A stretch of DNA of 64,000 bases from the NCBI RefSeq assembly GCF_000264295.1, contig NZ_AJXT01000004.1, positions 558,001 through 622,000 of the forward strand, given 5' to 3'. This DNA comes from Rhodanobacter spathiphylli B39 (GTDB lineage Bacteria > Pseudomonadota > Gammaproteobacteria > Xanthomonadales > Rhodanobacteraceae). Of this stretch, positions 47,717-62,914 are shown one piece after another (positions within the stretch are counted from its first letter, which is position 1; every line of letters begins with the position of its first letter). The notes beneath the pieces were generated by a model that saw only the letters and a program-made list of their open reading frames with translations, did no database searches and had not been told where the DNA came from. A program made the position numbers and the translations under genes.

Positions 47717-48844
47717 ATGAGCAAACGTGATTACTACGAAGTGCTGGGCGTGGAGCGCAGCGTCAGCGAAGTCGAGCTGAAGAAATCCTTTCGCCGGCTG
47801 GCGATGAAATACCACCCGGATCGCTGCCCGGACGATCCCTCGGCGCAGGACAAGTTCAAGGAGGCCAAGGAGGCCTACGAGGTGCTGTCCGACACCCAGA
47901 AACGCGCCATGTACGACCAGCACGGTCATGCCGCGTTCGAGCACGGCATGGGCGGTCGAGGCGGCGCGGGTTTCGGTGACGTGGGCGACATCTTCGGCGA
48001 CATCTTCGGCGACATCTTCGGTCGTGCCGGCGGCGGACGCGGGCGCCCACGTCGCGGTGCCGACCTGCGCTACATCATGGAACTGGACCTGGAAGAGGCC
48101 GTGTTCGGCGTCAGCCGGCAGATCGAGATACCCAGCCAGGTCAACTGCCACCACTGCAACGGCAGCGGCTCGGAGGATGGCAAGGTCAACAAGTGCAAGA
48201 CCTGCCACGGCCACGGCCAGGTGCGCATGCAGAACGGCATCTTCTCGATCCAGCAGGCCTGCCCGCATTGTGGCGGCAGTGGTCAGACCATCGAGAATCC
48301 CTGCAGGAAATGCCACGGCGAAGGCCGCATCGAGGAGACCCGCACGCTGTCCGTGCAGATTCCCGAAGGCGTCGACAATGGTGATCGCATCCGCCTGACC
48401 GGGCAGGGCGAGGCGGGTCCTTCCGGGGCCCCGTCCGGTGACCTGTACGTGGAAGTGCAGGTGCGCGAGCACGCGATTTTCCAGCGCGAGGGCAACGATC
48501 TCTATTGCGAGCTGCCGATCCGCTTCTCGCAGGCGGCGCTGGGCGCCGAACTACCCGTGCCGACCCTGGATGGCGAGGTGCCGATCAGCATCCCGTCGGA
48601 AACCCAGACCGGCACCCAGTTCCGCCTTCGCGGCCGCGGAGTCAAGTCGGTGCGCAGCGGTCGTCATGGCGACCTGATCTGCCGGGTCGTGGTGGAGACG
48701 CCGGTGCGCCTGACCAAGCAGCAGCGCGAATTGCTGGAATCACTGGAGGCTACGTTCGACGGCAGCGAGGCCAGCAAGCACACGCCGCGCGCCAACGGCT
48801 GGGTCGATGGCGTGAAGAAGTTCTGGTCGAAAGTCACCGCGTGA
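47717..48844 (+). CDS. dnaJ: Chaperone DnaJ (Hsp40)
   Basis: 375 aa DnaK cochaperone. J domain 1-70 with HPD ([10 protein letters not shown]), Gly-rich region with repeated [13 protein letters not shown], four CxxCxGxG zinc repeats ([32 protein letters not shown]), then the C-terminal peptide-binding domain. ATG 47717 matches the family start [11 protein letters not shown]. Confidence 0.97.
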   Translation: MSKRDYYEVLGVERSVSEVELKKSFRRLAMKYHPDRCPDDPSAQDKFKEAKEAYEVLSDTQKRAMYDQHGHAAFEHGMGGRGGAGFGDVGDIFGDIFGDIFGRAGGGRGRPRRGADLRYIMELDLEEAVFGVSRQIEIPSQVNCHHCNGSGSEDGKVNKCKTCHGHGQVRMQNGIFSIQQACPHCGGSGQTIENPCRKCHGEGRIEETRTLSVQIPEGVDNGDRIRLTGQGEAGPSGAPSGDLYVEVQVREHAIFQREGNDLYCELPIRFSQAALGAELPVPTLDGEVPISIPSETQTGTQFRLRGRGVKSVRSGRHGDLICRVVVETPVRLTKQQRELLESLEATFDGSEASKHTPRANGWVDGVKKFWSKVTA

Positions 48845-48899
48845 TTTCTGCTGGCCGCAGGCCAGCATCCAATGATCGAGCCACTGGAGTGCGTCGCTG

Positions 48900-49700
48900 A
48901 TGACCCGACCCGTCCGTCTTGCCATCAACGGCGCCTCCGGCCGCATGGGTCGTGCCTTGCTGGATCTTGTCGGCAAGGATCCCCGCTTCGCGCTGGTGCA
49001 TGCGGTGGTGGCCCCCGGTTCGCCGCACGATGGCCAACTGGTGGCGCCACTCACCGACAGCGTCCTGCGCCATGCGCATGACTGGGCGCAGGCGCCGCTG
49101 ATCGACGTGGTCATCGACTTCAGCAGCCCGGCAGCCCTCTCATCGGCGCTCGATCATTGCCTGGCGCGCGGCATCGGCCTGGTCAGTGGCACCACCGGCC
49201 TCGACGCCGCGCTGGAGGCGCGCCTCGCCGACGCCGGCAAGCATGTCGCCCTTCTGCGCGCGGCCAATTTCAGCCTGGGCGTGGCGGTGCTGGCGCGACT
49301 GCTGCGCGAAGCCGCTGCCGCGTTGCCGGCGTGGGACCTGGAGATCGTCGAAGCACATCATGGCCGCAAGCAGGATGCTCCCTCGGGCACTGCCCTGGCA
49401 CTCGGCCATGCCGCCGCCGGCGCGCGGCAAACCACGCTGGAAGCTGCGGCGGTCTGCAGCCGCGAAGGCCGGACCGGCGAGCGCAGCGAGGGCAGCATCG
49501 GTTTCGCGGTGGTGCGTGGCGGCGATATCGTCGGTGAGCATTCCGCGATGCTGATCGGGCAGGGCGAACGGCTGGAGCTGATTCATCGTGCCACCGATCG
49601 TTCGATCTTTGCGCGGGGTGCCTTGCAGGCGGCGTACTGGCTGGTCGGCCGCGGTGCCGGGCACTGGCAGCTCGAGGATGTCATCGCGACGCAGCGGTGA
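48900..49700 (+). CDS. dapB: 4-hydroxy-tetrahydrodipicolinate reductase
   Basis: 266 aa enzyme of lysine and diaminopimelate synthesis. NAD(P)H site AINGASGRMGRAL; DFSSPAA; the active-site block is EAHHGRKQDAPSGTAL (His general acid/base, Lys). Follows dnaJ by 55 bases. In related genomes carA follows directly; here the reverse-strand radical SAM cluster intervenes. Confidence 0.96.
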   Translation: MTRPVRLAINGASGRMGRALLDLVGKDPRFALVHAVVAPGSPHDGQLVAPLTDSVLRHAHDWAQAPLIDVVIDFSSPAALSSALDHCLARGIGLVSGTTGLDAALEARLADAGKHVALLRAANFSLGVAVLARLLREAAAALPAWDLEIVEAHHGRKQDAPSGTALALGHAAAGARQTTLEAAAVCSREGRTGERSEGSIGFAVVRGGDIVGEHSAMLIGQGERLELIHRATDRSIFARGALQAAYWLVGRGAGHWQLEDVIATQR

Positions 49701-49733
49701 CTTGCGTCGGTGGCTCGATCGGCTGGTGACAGC

Positions 49734-50087
49734 TCAGTGATAGGAGCTGATCAGGCCGAAGCAGGCGGCGACCAGCAGGAACGCGACGGCAATGATCGAC
49801 AGCAGGCCGAGCAGCATGCCCTTGCCGGTGCGTGGCTTGTTGCCGTTGAGCAGGACGACGCCCCATACGACGATTGCCAGCGGCGGAAGCAGGAAGCCGC
49901 CCAGGACGGCGCCAAGGCTGTTCGTCGTCAGTATCAGCGTCGTCACCAGCACTTCGCCAACGATCATGACCAGCCAGGCCAGGCCGACCCCGGCCGCCAG
50001 CGAGCCATCGGAAGCCTCCGGTTCGCGCGGCATGGGCGGCGGAGGTGATGGCGCGGAGGTCGGCGGTTCCAGACGCATCTCACTCAT
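49734..50087 (-). CDS. Small membrane protein, last gene of the radical SAM cluster
   Basis: 117 aa. A Pro-rich cytoplasmic-looking N-terminus (RLEPPTSAPSPPPPMP) is followed by three hydrophobic segments (about 34-54, 57-80, 92-112). It recalls DUF4190-type proteins but I cannot assign it. The start (ATG, 50087) overlaps the radical SAM stop by eight bases and has GGAG six bases upstream of it, so it is translated with that gene. Confidence 0.7.
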   Translation of the reverse strand: MSEMRLEPPTSAPSPPPPMPREPEASDGSLAAGVGLAWLVMIVGEVLVTTLILTTNSLGAVLGGFLLPPLAIVVWGVVLLNGNKPRTGKGMLLGLLSIIAVAFLLVAACFGLISSYH

Positions 50088-51519
50088 GCGATGTCTCCTC
50101 GATGGCACGGCCCTGTTCGATCTCGCGGCGCAGCTTCGTCAACGTGGCAGCCTTGTCGTCGCGGTAGAACAGGTTGAAGGTATCGAACGGAATGATCCGT
50201 CCGTCGGGCTGGGCGATGTGCACGCAGGATTTCTTCACCGCACGCAGGTCGAAGCCGTGGGCGTCGATGAACTGCATGATCAGCACGCGGAACACGTTGC
50301 GGTAGCCCAGGTCGGACGGCGCCTGCACCTGCGGCAGGCAGCACAGCAGGTCGGCCAGCGAGCAGGCCTGCGATTCGGGAGAGTGGTTGGTGGCGAACAG
50401 CTCGAAGACGTGGGCGCGCAGCTCCTCGTCGCGCTCCACCACGATGGTGTTGCGGCCCTTGCTGACCAGGGTTTCCGGTGAGACGAAGCGGGTCAGCGGC
50501 ACGACCTGGTCGCCCATCTTCAGCGCGTAGGCCATCGCCAGGCAGTCCGGGTTGCATGGCACCGGAATCAGGTCGTCGGGCTGGAACAGCGGACTTTGTT
50601 CGAGGATGCGCCGGCGCACCTCGCTCAAGGTCAGCCGGTTGTGTTCCGCATCGTAGCCTTCCAGACGGCCGGCCGCCTGGATCGGCTGAAAGGTTACCCC
50701 GCGCACGCACGGCTGGGTCAGCGCGAAGTCGATGATTTCGCCCAGCTCGCCGTCGTTGAGGCCCTTCTTCACGGTGACGACCAGCGTGGTGGAGATGTCG
50801 TGCCGGTTGAGATGTTCCAGCGCCTTCAGCCGCACGTCGCGCAGCTTCGCGCCGCGCAAGTCCTTGTGCACCTCGTCGTGCAGGGAATCGAACTGCAGGT
50901 ACAGCTCGAAGCCGGGCTGGTATCCGGCCAGTCGCGCGGCGAACTCCGGCTCCTTGGCGATGCGCAGGCCGTTGGTGTTGACCATCAGGTGCCGGATCGG
51001 ACGCGCCTTCGCGGCATCGAGGATCGCGAAGAAATCCGGGTGCAAGGTCGGTTCGCCGCCGGAGATCTGCACCACGTCAGGCTCGCCCTCGTTGGCCACC
51101 ACCGCGTCGAGCATGCGCTCGACCGTGGGCAGATCGCGAAAGCCGGGACGGTGCGGCCCGCTGTCGGCGTAGCAGATCGGACAGCGCAGGTTGCACTGGT
51201 CGGTGATCTCGACCAGGGTCAGGCAGGAGTGCTGCATGTGTTCCGGGCACAGGCCGCAGTCGTACGGACAACCGTAGTGTTGCGGCGTGTTGAAGCGCTG
51301 CGGCAGCTCCGGCGGCTTGATGTACAGCTCGCGGCACTGGCGGTAGTACGCGGCGTCGTCGGCGATCAGCACGCGCTCGCGGCCGTGGTGCGGACACCAT
51401 TTTTCCAGGTAGACGCGTTCATCCTTGATCAGGATCTTCGCCTCGACCCGGCGCAGGCAGGTCGTGCAGATCGACACCGCGCTGTCGTAGAACAGATATG
51501 GCCTTACCTTGGCTCCCAT
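50080..51519 (-). CDS. Cysteine-rich radical SAM protein, MJ0619/Tes-like
   Basis: 479 aa from ATG 51519. Radical SAM cluster motif CNLRCPIC (C109, C113, C116). In front are two more Cys sets: C18, C21, C42 (a ribbon-like CTTC...CPHHG) and C84, C88, C91 in GCPYDCGLCPEH, then C99. ISGGEPTLHPDF is the SAM-binding GGE block. C-terminal cysteines occur in PCNPDC and LCCLP. From memory the CGLCPEH-then-CxxxCxxC layout is that of MJ0619 and the archaeal tetraether synthase Tes. Overlaps the Lgt-like gene by 16 bases. A lipid C-C coupling or methylation role is inferred; other radical SAM chemistry is possible. Confidence 0.8.
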   Translation of the reverse strand: MGAKVRPYLFYDSAVSICTTCLRRVEAKILIKDERVYLEKWCPHHGRERVLIADDAAYYRQCRELYIKPPELPQRFNTPQHYGCPYDCGLCPEHMQHSCLTLVEITDQCNLRCPICYADSGPHRPGFRDLPTVERMLDAVVANEGEPDVVQISGGEPTLHPDFFAILDAAKARPIRHLMVNTNGLRIAKEPEFAARLAGYQPGFELYLQFDSLHDEVHKDLRGAKLRDVRLKALEHLNRHDISTTLVVTVKKGLNDGELGEIIDFALTQPCVRGVTFQPIQAAGRLEGYDAEHNRLTLSEVRRRILEQSPLFQPDDLIPVPCNPDCLAMAYALKMGDQVVPLTRFVSPETLVSKGRNTIVVERDEELRAHVFELFATNHSPESQACSLADLLCCLPQVQAPSDLGYRNVFRVLIMQFIDAHGFDLRAVKKSCVHIAQPDGRIIPFDTFNLFYRDDKAATLTKLRREIEQGRAIEETSHE

Positions 51520-52256
51520 GCACCGCTTCCCCTGGCGAACAACGCCCGCAGGATACGTGGAATGTCGCGGGCGTAGTACACCAGCCCGGCCACGCATAGC
51601 CATTGCAGCCCGGACAGCCCACCGGGATAGGTGTAGAACACCGGCTTGATGAACTCGACCATCAGGCGGAACAGCAGGTAGCCGATCATGAACGCGCGGA
51701 AGCGGTCGCCCGGCCGGGTCAGCGCCTCACGACGCCGGTGCAGCAGCACGTACTGGGCCAGCAGGAAGCCGATCTCGTAGAGCTGGGTGGGATGGCGCGG
51801 CAGGCCATCGCCGAAGTCCACGCCCCATGGCAACGTCGTCGGCACGCCGTAGGTATGGTCGCCCAGACCCGCCAGGAAGCAGCCGATCCGTCCGATGCAC
51901 ATGCCCAGGGTCAACGGCAGCACGAAGGCATCGCCGGTGGAGTTGTCGACTCCAGCGACCTTCTTGGCCAGCTCCACGCCGGCAAGGCCGCCGAGCAGGG
52001 CGCCGATGATCGATTTGCCTTCCAGCAGGTGGTGCAGGTCGGGGAACTCGGCGAACGCGGTCAGCGGGTCGTCCAGCCAGAACGACAGCTTGGCGCCCAG
52101 CGCGGCGCCGACGATCGCACCCACCGCCACCCAGACCAGGTGGTCCTCATGCCGGAATGCCGCCGGCGCCAGTCGACGCCGTGTCCACAGGAAGGTGCGA
52201 AAGCCGATCGCGTAGGCCAGTGCCTCGAACGCCGTGTGCAGCGCGACGGGCGACAT
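51504..52256 (-). CDS. Lgt-like integral membrane protein
   Basis: 250 aa from ATG 52256 (an in-frame GTG at 52298 is an alternative; neither has a good ribosome site). About seven membrane helices with the Lgt layout: GRIGCFLAGLGDHTYGVPT, PRHPTQLYE and FRLMVEFIKP match prolipoprotein diacylglyceryl transferase. The essential His of HGGLIG is missing (KSIIGALLGG here), and the Asn of GRxGNF is Cys. So it is probably not the housekeeping Lgt. It may handle a phospholipid or diacylglyceryl group in a pathway with the radical SAM protein, with which it overlaps. Confidence 0.8.
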   Translation of the reverse strand: MSPVALHTAFEALAYAIGFRTFLWTRRRLAPAAFRHEDHLVWVAVGAIVGAALGAKLSFWLDDPLTAFAEFPDLHHLLEGKSIIGALLGGLAGVELAKKVAGVDNSTGDAFVLPLTLGMCIGRIGCFLAGLGDHTYGVPTTLPWGVDFGDGLPRHPTQLYEIGFLLAQYVLLHRRREALTRPGDRFRAFMIGYLLFRLMVEFIKPVFYTYPGGLSGLQWLCVAGLVYYARDIPRILRALFARGSGAWEPR

Positions 52257-52269
52257 GGGCAGGGCGAGT

Positions 52270-52965
52270 TCAGTCGCGATGCGAGGCGTTGCGATCACGG
52301 CCCGCCCCGACCTTGCGGTCCAGGCTGCCGAAGATCTTCTTGAAGGCGCGCGAGAACTTGCCGCGCCTGGTCTTGCGCAGTTTCTCCTCTTCGCTGGTCA
52401 GCCATGCGACCTGGATCACCCGTCGTTCGCCTTCATAGGGCAAATGCCCGTGGAAGGAGTTGTCACAGCGCTTGAACACGGCGAACTCGCCATAGAGCGG
52501 CGTCAGCTCCGGAACGATCACGCTGTCGATGTCATCGATGCGGTGCAGGAAGCGCAGGCAGCCCTCGCTGGTGTCGGGCCACTGGGGGTTGAGGTAGATC
52601 AGCGCGGTGGCGATCTTGGACCGGCTGTCGGTATGGATGGTGCCGTGGCGCTTGTTGAGCAGCCGGCACAAGGTGACCAGCGTGGGGTAGCGCCCGAGGT
52701 CGTCAATGCCCAGGCGCCGGCCGATGGCGCTGGCGAAGTCCGGTGCGGTCATGTCCCGGATCAGGGCGTTGACGCTCGGTCCGCAGTCGGCCGGGTCGTA
52801 AGGGAAGAAGCCGGCGCTGGCGTATGTGGGGAAATCCCGGTCCAGGTCGCTGCGCACTTCGTCAGGCAACTGGCCGTGCGCCACCATGAACGGGAAGGGG
52901 GCGTGCTGCACCGTGGTATCCGGGCGATCGAGACGAGCGGGATCGAGCAGGACGGCAGCACTCAT
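52270..52965 (-). CDS. 2-oxoglutarate/Fe(II)-dependent oxygenase
   Basis: 231 aa, jelly-roll dioxygenase of the prolyl-4-hydroxylase-like type. Iron ligands: HTD (H111, D113) and a distal His in SFHGHL (H172 or H174); the 2-oxoglutarate Arg is in ERRVIQVAW. ATG 52965 fits the family length. A basic C-terminal tail (RRGKFSRAFKKIFG) may contact membrane or nucleic acid. First gene of the reverse-strand cluster; the Lgt-like gene begins 13 bases after its stop. Substrate unknown. Confidence 0.85.
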   Translation of the reverse strand: MSAAVLLDPARLDRPDTTVQHAPFPFMVAHGQLPDEVRSDLDRDFPTYASAGFFPYDPADCGPSVNALIRDMTAPDFASAIGRRLGIDDLGRYPTLVTLCRLLNKRHGTIHTDSRSKIATALIYLNPQWPDTSEGCLRFLHRIDDIDSVIVPELTPLYGEFAVFKRCDNSFHGHLPYEGERRVIQVAWLTSEEEKLRKTRRGKFSRAFKKIFGSLDRKVGAGRDRNASHRD

Positions 52966-53179
52966 GGGGCATCGTTCTCCGGCAAAATGTGGCCTAGTGT
53001 AGCGCCGGCCGACTGACTGCAAAGCTCCGGGCATGACTCCAGTTCATGTCCTGCGAGGTGGACAGAAACGGCGTCGCCACTTATCATTTCCAGCCGCCCA
53101 GATCCTTTCCCTCACAAGCTCCACAAGCCAGCAATCGTGCGGCTTGCGGACTTTGCTGCATCAAAAAGGCGGTTACCGT

Positions 53180-54308
53180 ATGCCTATTCCTGCCCTGCTG
53201 GCCCTCGAAGACGGCAGCGTGTTCCATGGCCACGCTGTCGGAGCCACCGGCGAAACGGTTGGCGAAGTGGTTTTCAACACCGCCATGACCGGTTACCAGG
53301 AGATCCTCACCGATCCCTCGTACTCCCGCCAGGTCGTCACGCTGACCTATCCCCACATCGGCAATACCGGCATCAATGCCGAAGACGTGGAATCCACCGC
53401 GGTGCACGCCGCCGGCCTGATCGTGCGCGACGTGCCGCGCCGGGCCAGCAGCTGGCGCAGCACCGAGAGCCTGCCCGATTACCTGAAGCGCCATGGCACG
53501 GTCGCCATCGCCGGCATCGACACCCGCCGGCTGACCCGCATCCTGCGCGACAAGGGCGCGCTGGCCGGCTGCATCATGGCGGGCGAACAGGTCGACGCCG
53601 AAGCGGCGCTGGCCAAGGCGCGCGCATTCCCCGGCCTGAACGGCATGGATCTGGCCAAGGTGGTCAGCACCGCCAAGGCGTATGTCTGGAATCAGGGCGT
53701 GTACGACCTCGATCGCGCTGCATTCAACCAGCCCGCGCTGCGCTTCAAGGTGGTGGCCTACGACTTTGGCAGCAAGCTCAACATCCTGCGCCTGCTGGCC
53801 GAGCAGGGCTGCGAGGTCACCGTGGTGCCGGCGCAGACGCCTGCCGCCGAGGTGCTGGCGATGCAGCCCGATGGCGTGTTCCTGTCCAACGGCCCCGGCG
53901 ATCCGGCGGCCTGCGATTACGCCATCGCGGCAACCCGTACTCTCCTCGATGCGAAGATCCCGCTGTTCGGCATCTGCCTCGGCCATCAGCTGATGGGGCT
54001 GGCGCTGGGCGGCCGGACGGTCAAGATGAAGTTCGGGCACCACGGTGCCAACCACCCGGTCAAGGATCACGACGACGGCCGCGTGCTGATCACCTCGCAG
54101 AACCACGGTTTCGCGGTCGATCCGGCCACGCTGCCGGCCAATGTGCGGGTGACCCACACCTCGCTGTTCGACGGTTCGCTGCAGGGTTTCGCGCTGACCG
54201 ACCGTCCCGCGTTCTGCTTCCAGGGTCATCCCGAAGCGAGTCCCGGGCCGCTCGATGTCGGCTACCTGTTCCAACGTTTCGCCACCCTGATGCAGGAGGC
54301 CCGCACGC

Positions 54309-54316
<8 letters not shown>
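53180..54316 (+). CDS. carA: Carbamoyl-phosphate synthase, small subunit
   Basis: 378 aa glutamine amidotransferase subunit; supplies ammonia for pyrimidines and arginine. ATG 53180 matches the family start; upstream frame is open only by chance. The N-terminal domain includes [17 protein letters not shown]; the class I amidotransferase domain has the catalytic Cys in GICLGHQ and the His/Glu in [10 protein letters not shown]. Overlaps carB by eight bases. Confidence 0.97.
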
Positions 54317-57532
<3,216 letters not shown>

Positions 57533-57536
<4 letters not shown>

Positions 57537-58009
57537 GTCGTCCCCCCATCACCAAGAGCGGTTCGGAACGTCTGCGTGGCGAACTCGAGCGGCTGAAGTC
57601 GGTCGATCGCCCGCGCATCATCGCGGCGATTGCCGAGGCCCGCGCGCATGGCGATCTGAAGGAAAACGCCGAGTATCACGCGGCGCGCGAGCTGCAGAGC
57701 TTCACCGAGGGGCGCATCGCCCAGCTGGAAGCCCTGTTGTCGAACGCCGAAGTGATCGACGTGGCGAAGTTGAACCCCGGCAAGCGGGTCGTCTTCGGCG
57801 CGATCGTGGATCTGGAGGACGAAGACAGCGGCGTGGCGGTGACCTACCAGATCGTGGGTGACCTGGAAGCCGACATCAAGCAGAGCCTGATAGCCGTGTC
57901 ATCGCCGATCGCGCGGGCGCTGATCGGCAAGCATGAAGGTGACAGCTTCGAATTCACCGCGCCGAACGGCGTCAAGCATTACGAAATCACCGGCGTGCGT
58001 TACGAATAG
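57533..58009 (+). CDS. greA: Transcription elongation factor GreA
   Basis: 158 aa secondary-channel factor that rescues backtracked RNA polymerase. N-terminal coiled coil with the acidic tip ([13 protein letters not shown]) and C-terminal FKBP-like domain ending in [12 protein letters not shown]. Coupled to carB. Two hairpins follow: 58021-58047 and the terminator at 58064-58101. Confidence 0.96.
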
Positions 58010-58020
58010 CCGGCCTGGCG

Positions 58021-58047
58021 GCTTCGGTGGATACGATCCGCCGAAGC
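58021..58047 (+). other. 12-bp hairpin after greA
   Basis: Stem 58021-58032 with 58036-58047 (one G-T pair), three-base loop; precedes the bidirectional terminator. Confidence 0.6.
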
Positions 58048-58063
58048 CACCAGGTGGTTTGCA

Positions 58064-58101
58064 GACACGAAAAAGGCCGCTTGCGCGGCCTTCTTCGTGT
58101 C
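58064..58101. terminator. Bidirectional terminator greA/rpmJ
   Basis: GACACGAA...GGCCGC (58064-58080) pairs with 58085-58101, four-base loop, one mismatch. Serves the convergent greA and L36 genes. Confidence 0.85.
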
Positions 58102-58116
58102 GCCTTGCGCGATGAC

Positions 58117-58242
58117 TCAGCGCTGACGAGCCTTGAAACGGGGGTTGCTCTTGCAGATCACGAACACCTTGCCGCGACGGCGAACAACCTTGCAGTCGCG
58201 ATGCCGCGCCTTGGCGGACTTCAAAGAGTTAAGCACCTTCAC
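58117..58242 (-). CDS. rpmJ: 50S ribosomal protein L36, zinc-free type
   Basis: 41 aa, basic: [20 protein letters not shown] is diagnostic of the YkgO-type L36, which lacks the four zinc-binding residues (only two Cys remain). GTG start at 58242 with AGGAG six bases before it. Such paralogs usually replace the zinc form when zinc is scarce; if it is the only L36 gene in the genome it would serve at all times. It is missed easily because of size and start codon. Confidence 0.9.
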   Translation of the reverse strand: MKVLNSLKSAKARHRDCKVVRRRGKVFVICKSNPRFKARQR

Positions 58243-58303
58243 GGCCAGCTCCTGACACAAAAGAATAAAGTAAGCTGACAATTGTAACCAGTTGAAAGCC
58301 TTG

Positions 58304-59215
58304 TCACAAGCCCGGGGCAATCACCGTTTCCGTGACCGTGGCCAGGAACTGCTGCAGCACGGGGGAGCTGTCGTCGACGCGGGAGGCCAGGGCCAGCAAC
58401 AGGTAGGCATCGGCGTCTTCCAGCGGCACATAACTGACGCCTGCCAGCCGCACGGCCCGCATGCTGGCCGGGACCAGGGCCAACCCCAGGCCGCCGGCAA
58501 CTAGGGCCAGCAAGCCGTTGACCTGCTGAGCGTGCTGGATGATCGTGGGCTGAAAACCGGCCCTGGTGGCCAACTTCACCAGGCGATCGTAGAGCGTGGC
58601 GACCAGTTGGCGCGGCTGCGACACGAACGCATCGCCGGCGACTTCGGCCAGGTGCAGGCTGCTGCGCCCGGCCAGCGGATGACCGGTGGGGAGAGCCAGC
58701 AGCAGCGGTTCACGGTCGATCACGTTCAGCCGCAGGCTGCGCGCCGTCTGGGGGTTGGCCGGTTCATCCCGCACGAAGCCGACGTCGATCTGGCCGGCAA
58801 GCAGGGCGGCAAATTGCGGTTCGGTATACATCTCGCTCAACTGCAGCGCGACCCTGGGCGCGATCTGGCCGTAACGGAGCAGGGTCTGGGGTAGGGCGGG
58901 ATGGAACGAGACAGACACGCTATAGGCCAGCCGCAGCTGGCCGCTGTAGCCGGCAGCAGCGGCGGTGACCTGGCTGCGCGCCTCATCGGCCTTGGCGAGA
59001 ATCTGTCGAGCCTGTTCGAGGAACACGCGGCCCGGTTCGGTCAGGGCCACGTGGCGCTTGTTGCGCTCGAGCAGCCGTACATCGAGGTCCTCCTCGAGGG
59101 CGCGGATCTGCTGGGACAGCGGCGGTTGGGACAGGTGCAGGCGCAATGCCGCCCGGGTGAAGCTCAGCTCCTCGGCGACGGCGACGAAATAGCGCAACTG
59201 GCGAAGGTCAAACAT
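58304..59215 (-). CDS. LysR-family transcriptional regulator
   Basis: 303 aa. Winged helix at 1-60 ([20 protein letters not shown], with [17 protein letters not shown] as recognition part), then a two-lobe effector domain of the CbnR/BenM type. The promoter-side gap is AT-rich (GATATCGAATTAATAATG; ATATATATTAG), a likely LysR operator zone. The neighbour beyond the gap is fadH on the same strand, so a target is not obvious. Confidence 0.9.
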   Translation of the reverse strand: MFDLRQLRYFVAVAEELSFTRAALRLHLSQPPLSQQIRALEEDLDVRLLERNKRHVALTEPGRVFLEQARQILAKADEARSQVTAAAAGYSGQLRLAYSVSVSFHPALPQTLLRYGQIAPRVALQLSEMYTEPQFAALLAGQIDVGFVRDEPANPQTARSLRLNVIDREPLLLALPTGHPLAGRSSLHLAEVAGDAFVSQPRQLVATLYDRLVKLATRAGFQPTIIQHAQQVNGLLALVAGGLGLALVPASMRAVRLAGVSYVPLEDADAYLLLALASRVDDSSPVLQQFLATVTETVIAPGL

Positions 59216-59587
59216 ATAGCGATATCGAATTAATAATGGGCAAAATATATATTAGATACTTTATTGAGGCGATCATAAAATGACGCCGTCCCGCCACCTC
59301 CCCTCCCCCCAGTGGCGGTGACCCTCGCCCCGCAGCGACGCTAAATACGACGTCTGGTTCAACTCCCCCCCTGAACCCACGTCGATGCGTCTCACCTGCG
59401 GGGCGCTTTCTTTTTCAGGATCGAACGACACCGCTGTCATCCGGCAGCGGTGTCGTCGCCATGGGCGGCCGCACGACTCCGGTCTCCGAGCGCCCGGGAA
59501 TGCGCACGCCCTGCGGGCGGTGGCTGGCCCGATTCAGCGCCCCGAAAAAGCGCCGCGCGGTCGGGCAAGACTGGAGGAAGGGCGAGA
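59216..59587. other. AT-rich gap with hairpins, no gene seen
   Basis: Starts with an AT-rich block (59220-59280), probably the LysR promoter/operator. GCCCCGCAG near 59326 can pair with CTGCGGGGC near 59396, followed by a T-rich run; GACACCGCTG (59427-59436) pairs with 59445-59454. These may end fadH transcription from the other side or structure an unlisted RNA; no protein match. Confidence 0.45.
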
Positions 59588-61952
<2,365 letters not shown>

Positions 61953-62062
61953 AAGGCAGTTCGACAACGCAGACAGGCAAGGTGGGATCGGCTAGATAGC
62001 ACGCGTCCGGTAGCGGGTCAACGCGTTAAACTGCGCGCTTTGCCGTTCAGCCAGGATACGCC

Positions 62063-62740
62063 ATGAGCCATGCCCCAGCCCCCGTACTCACCATCGACGG
62101 ACCATCGGGATCGGGCAAGGGCACCATCAGCGCGCTGGTGGCCGAGCGGCTGGGCTGGCGCCTGCTGGACTCGGGGGCGCTCTATCGTGCCGTGGGTTAC
62201 GCCGCGGGGATGGCCGGGCTCGACCTTTCGGACGTGGAGGCGGTGACCCGTTGCGCGCAGGGGACGAAGATCCAGTTCCGGGCCGCGCCCGATGGCGGCG
62301 AGACCCGGGTGATCGTCAACGGCCACGATGCGACCGACGAATTGCGTACCGAAACCGCCGGTGCAGCCGCTTCGGCGATCGCCTCGATGCCCTCGGTGCG
62401 CGAAGCGCTGGTGGCGCTGCAACTGGGCTTCCGCAAGCTGCCGGGCCTGGTGGCTGACGGGCGCGACATGGGCACGGTGATCTTCCCCGATGCCCGGTAC
62501 AAGGTTTTCCTCACCGCCAGCGCCGTGGAACGGGCGAAAAGGCGCTATAAGCAGTTGAAGGAAAAGGGACTCAGCGTTACACTTGCTGGCCTTCAGCGCG
62601 AAATTGAGGCGCGTGACAGCCGCGATGCTTCGCGTGCCGTGGCGCCGCTCAAGCCTGCCGCTGATGCCTTGCTGGTGGATACCACCGGCATGGGCATCGA
62701 CGAGGTCGTTGCGAAAGTATTTGCCGTCGTGCAGCCCTGA
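62063..62740 (+). CDS. cmk: Cytidylate kinase
   Basis: 225 aa; phosphorylates CMP and dCMP. P-loop [21 protein letters not shown], and the [11 protein letters not shown] and RAKRRYKQL substrate/lid blocks. Lies before rpsA, the conserved cmk-rpsA order, with a terminator-like hairpin between. Confidence 0.97.
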   Translation: MSHAPAPVLTIDGPSGSGKGTISALVAERLGWRLLDSGALYRAVGYAAGMAGLDLSDVEAVTRCAQGTKIQFRAAPDGGETRVIVNGHDATDELRTETAGAAASAIASMPSVREALVALQLGFRKLPGLVADGRDMGTVIFPDARYKVFLTASAVERAKRRYKQLKEKGLSVTLAGLQREIEARDSRDASRAVAPLKPAADALLVDTTGMGIDEVVAKVFAVVQP

Positions 62741-62764
62741 ACGGGTTGCGCGGCGGCTTTTGTG

Positions 62765-62787
62765 CCCCTGCCATGGCAGGGGGTTTT
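62765..62787 (+). terminator. Hairpin terminator between cmk and rpsA
   Basis: Perfect palindrome CCCCTGCCATGGCAGGGG (62765-62782) then TTTT at 62784-62787. rpsA presumably has its own promoter after it, or some read-through. Confidence 0.75.
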
Positions 62788-62914
62788 GGCCAACGGTGAT
62801 GGCGGTCGGTTCCTTGTTGGAACCCCTCATGCACCCTCAACCGGTGGATCGGAAGTTCGCGCACCAACCATTCCAGCGCAATGAACCACGATCCTTTCCC
62901 ACTATGGAATCAAC

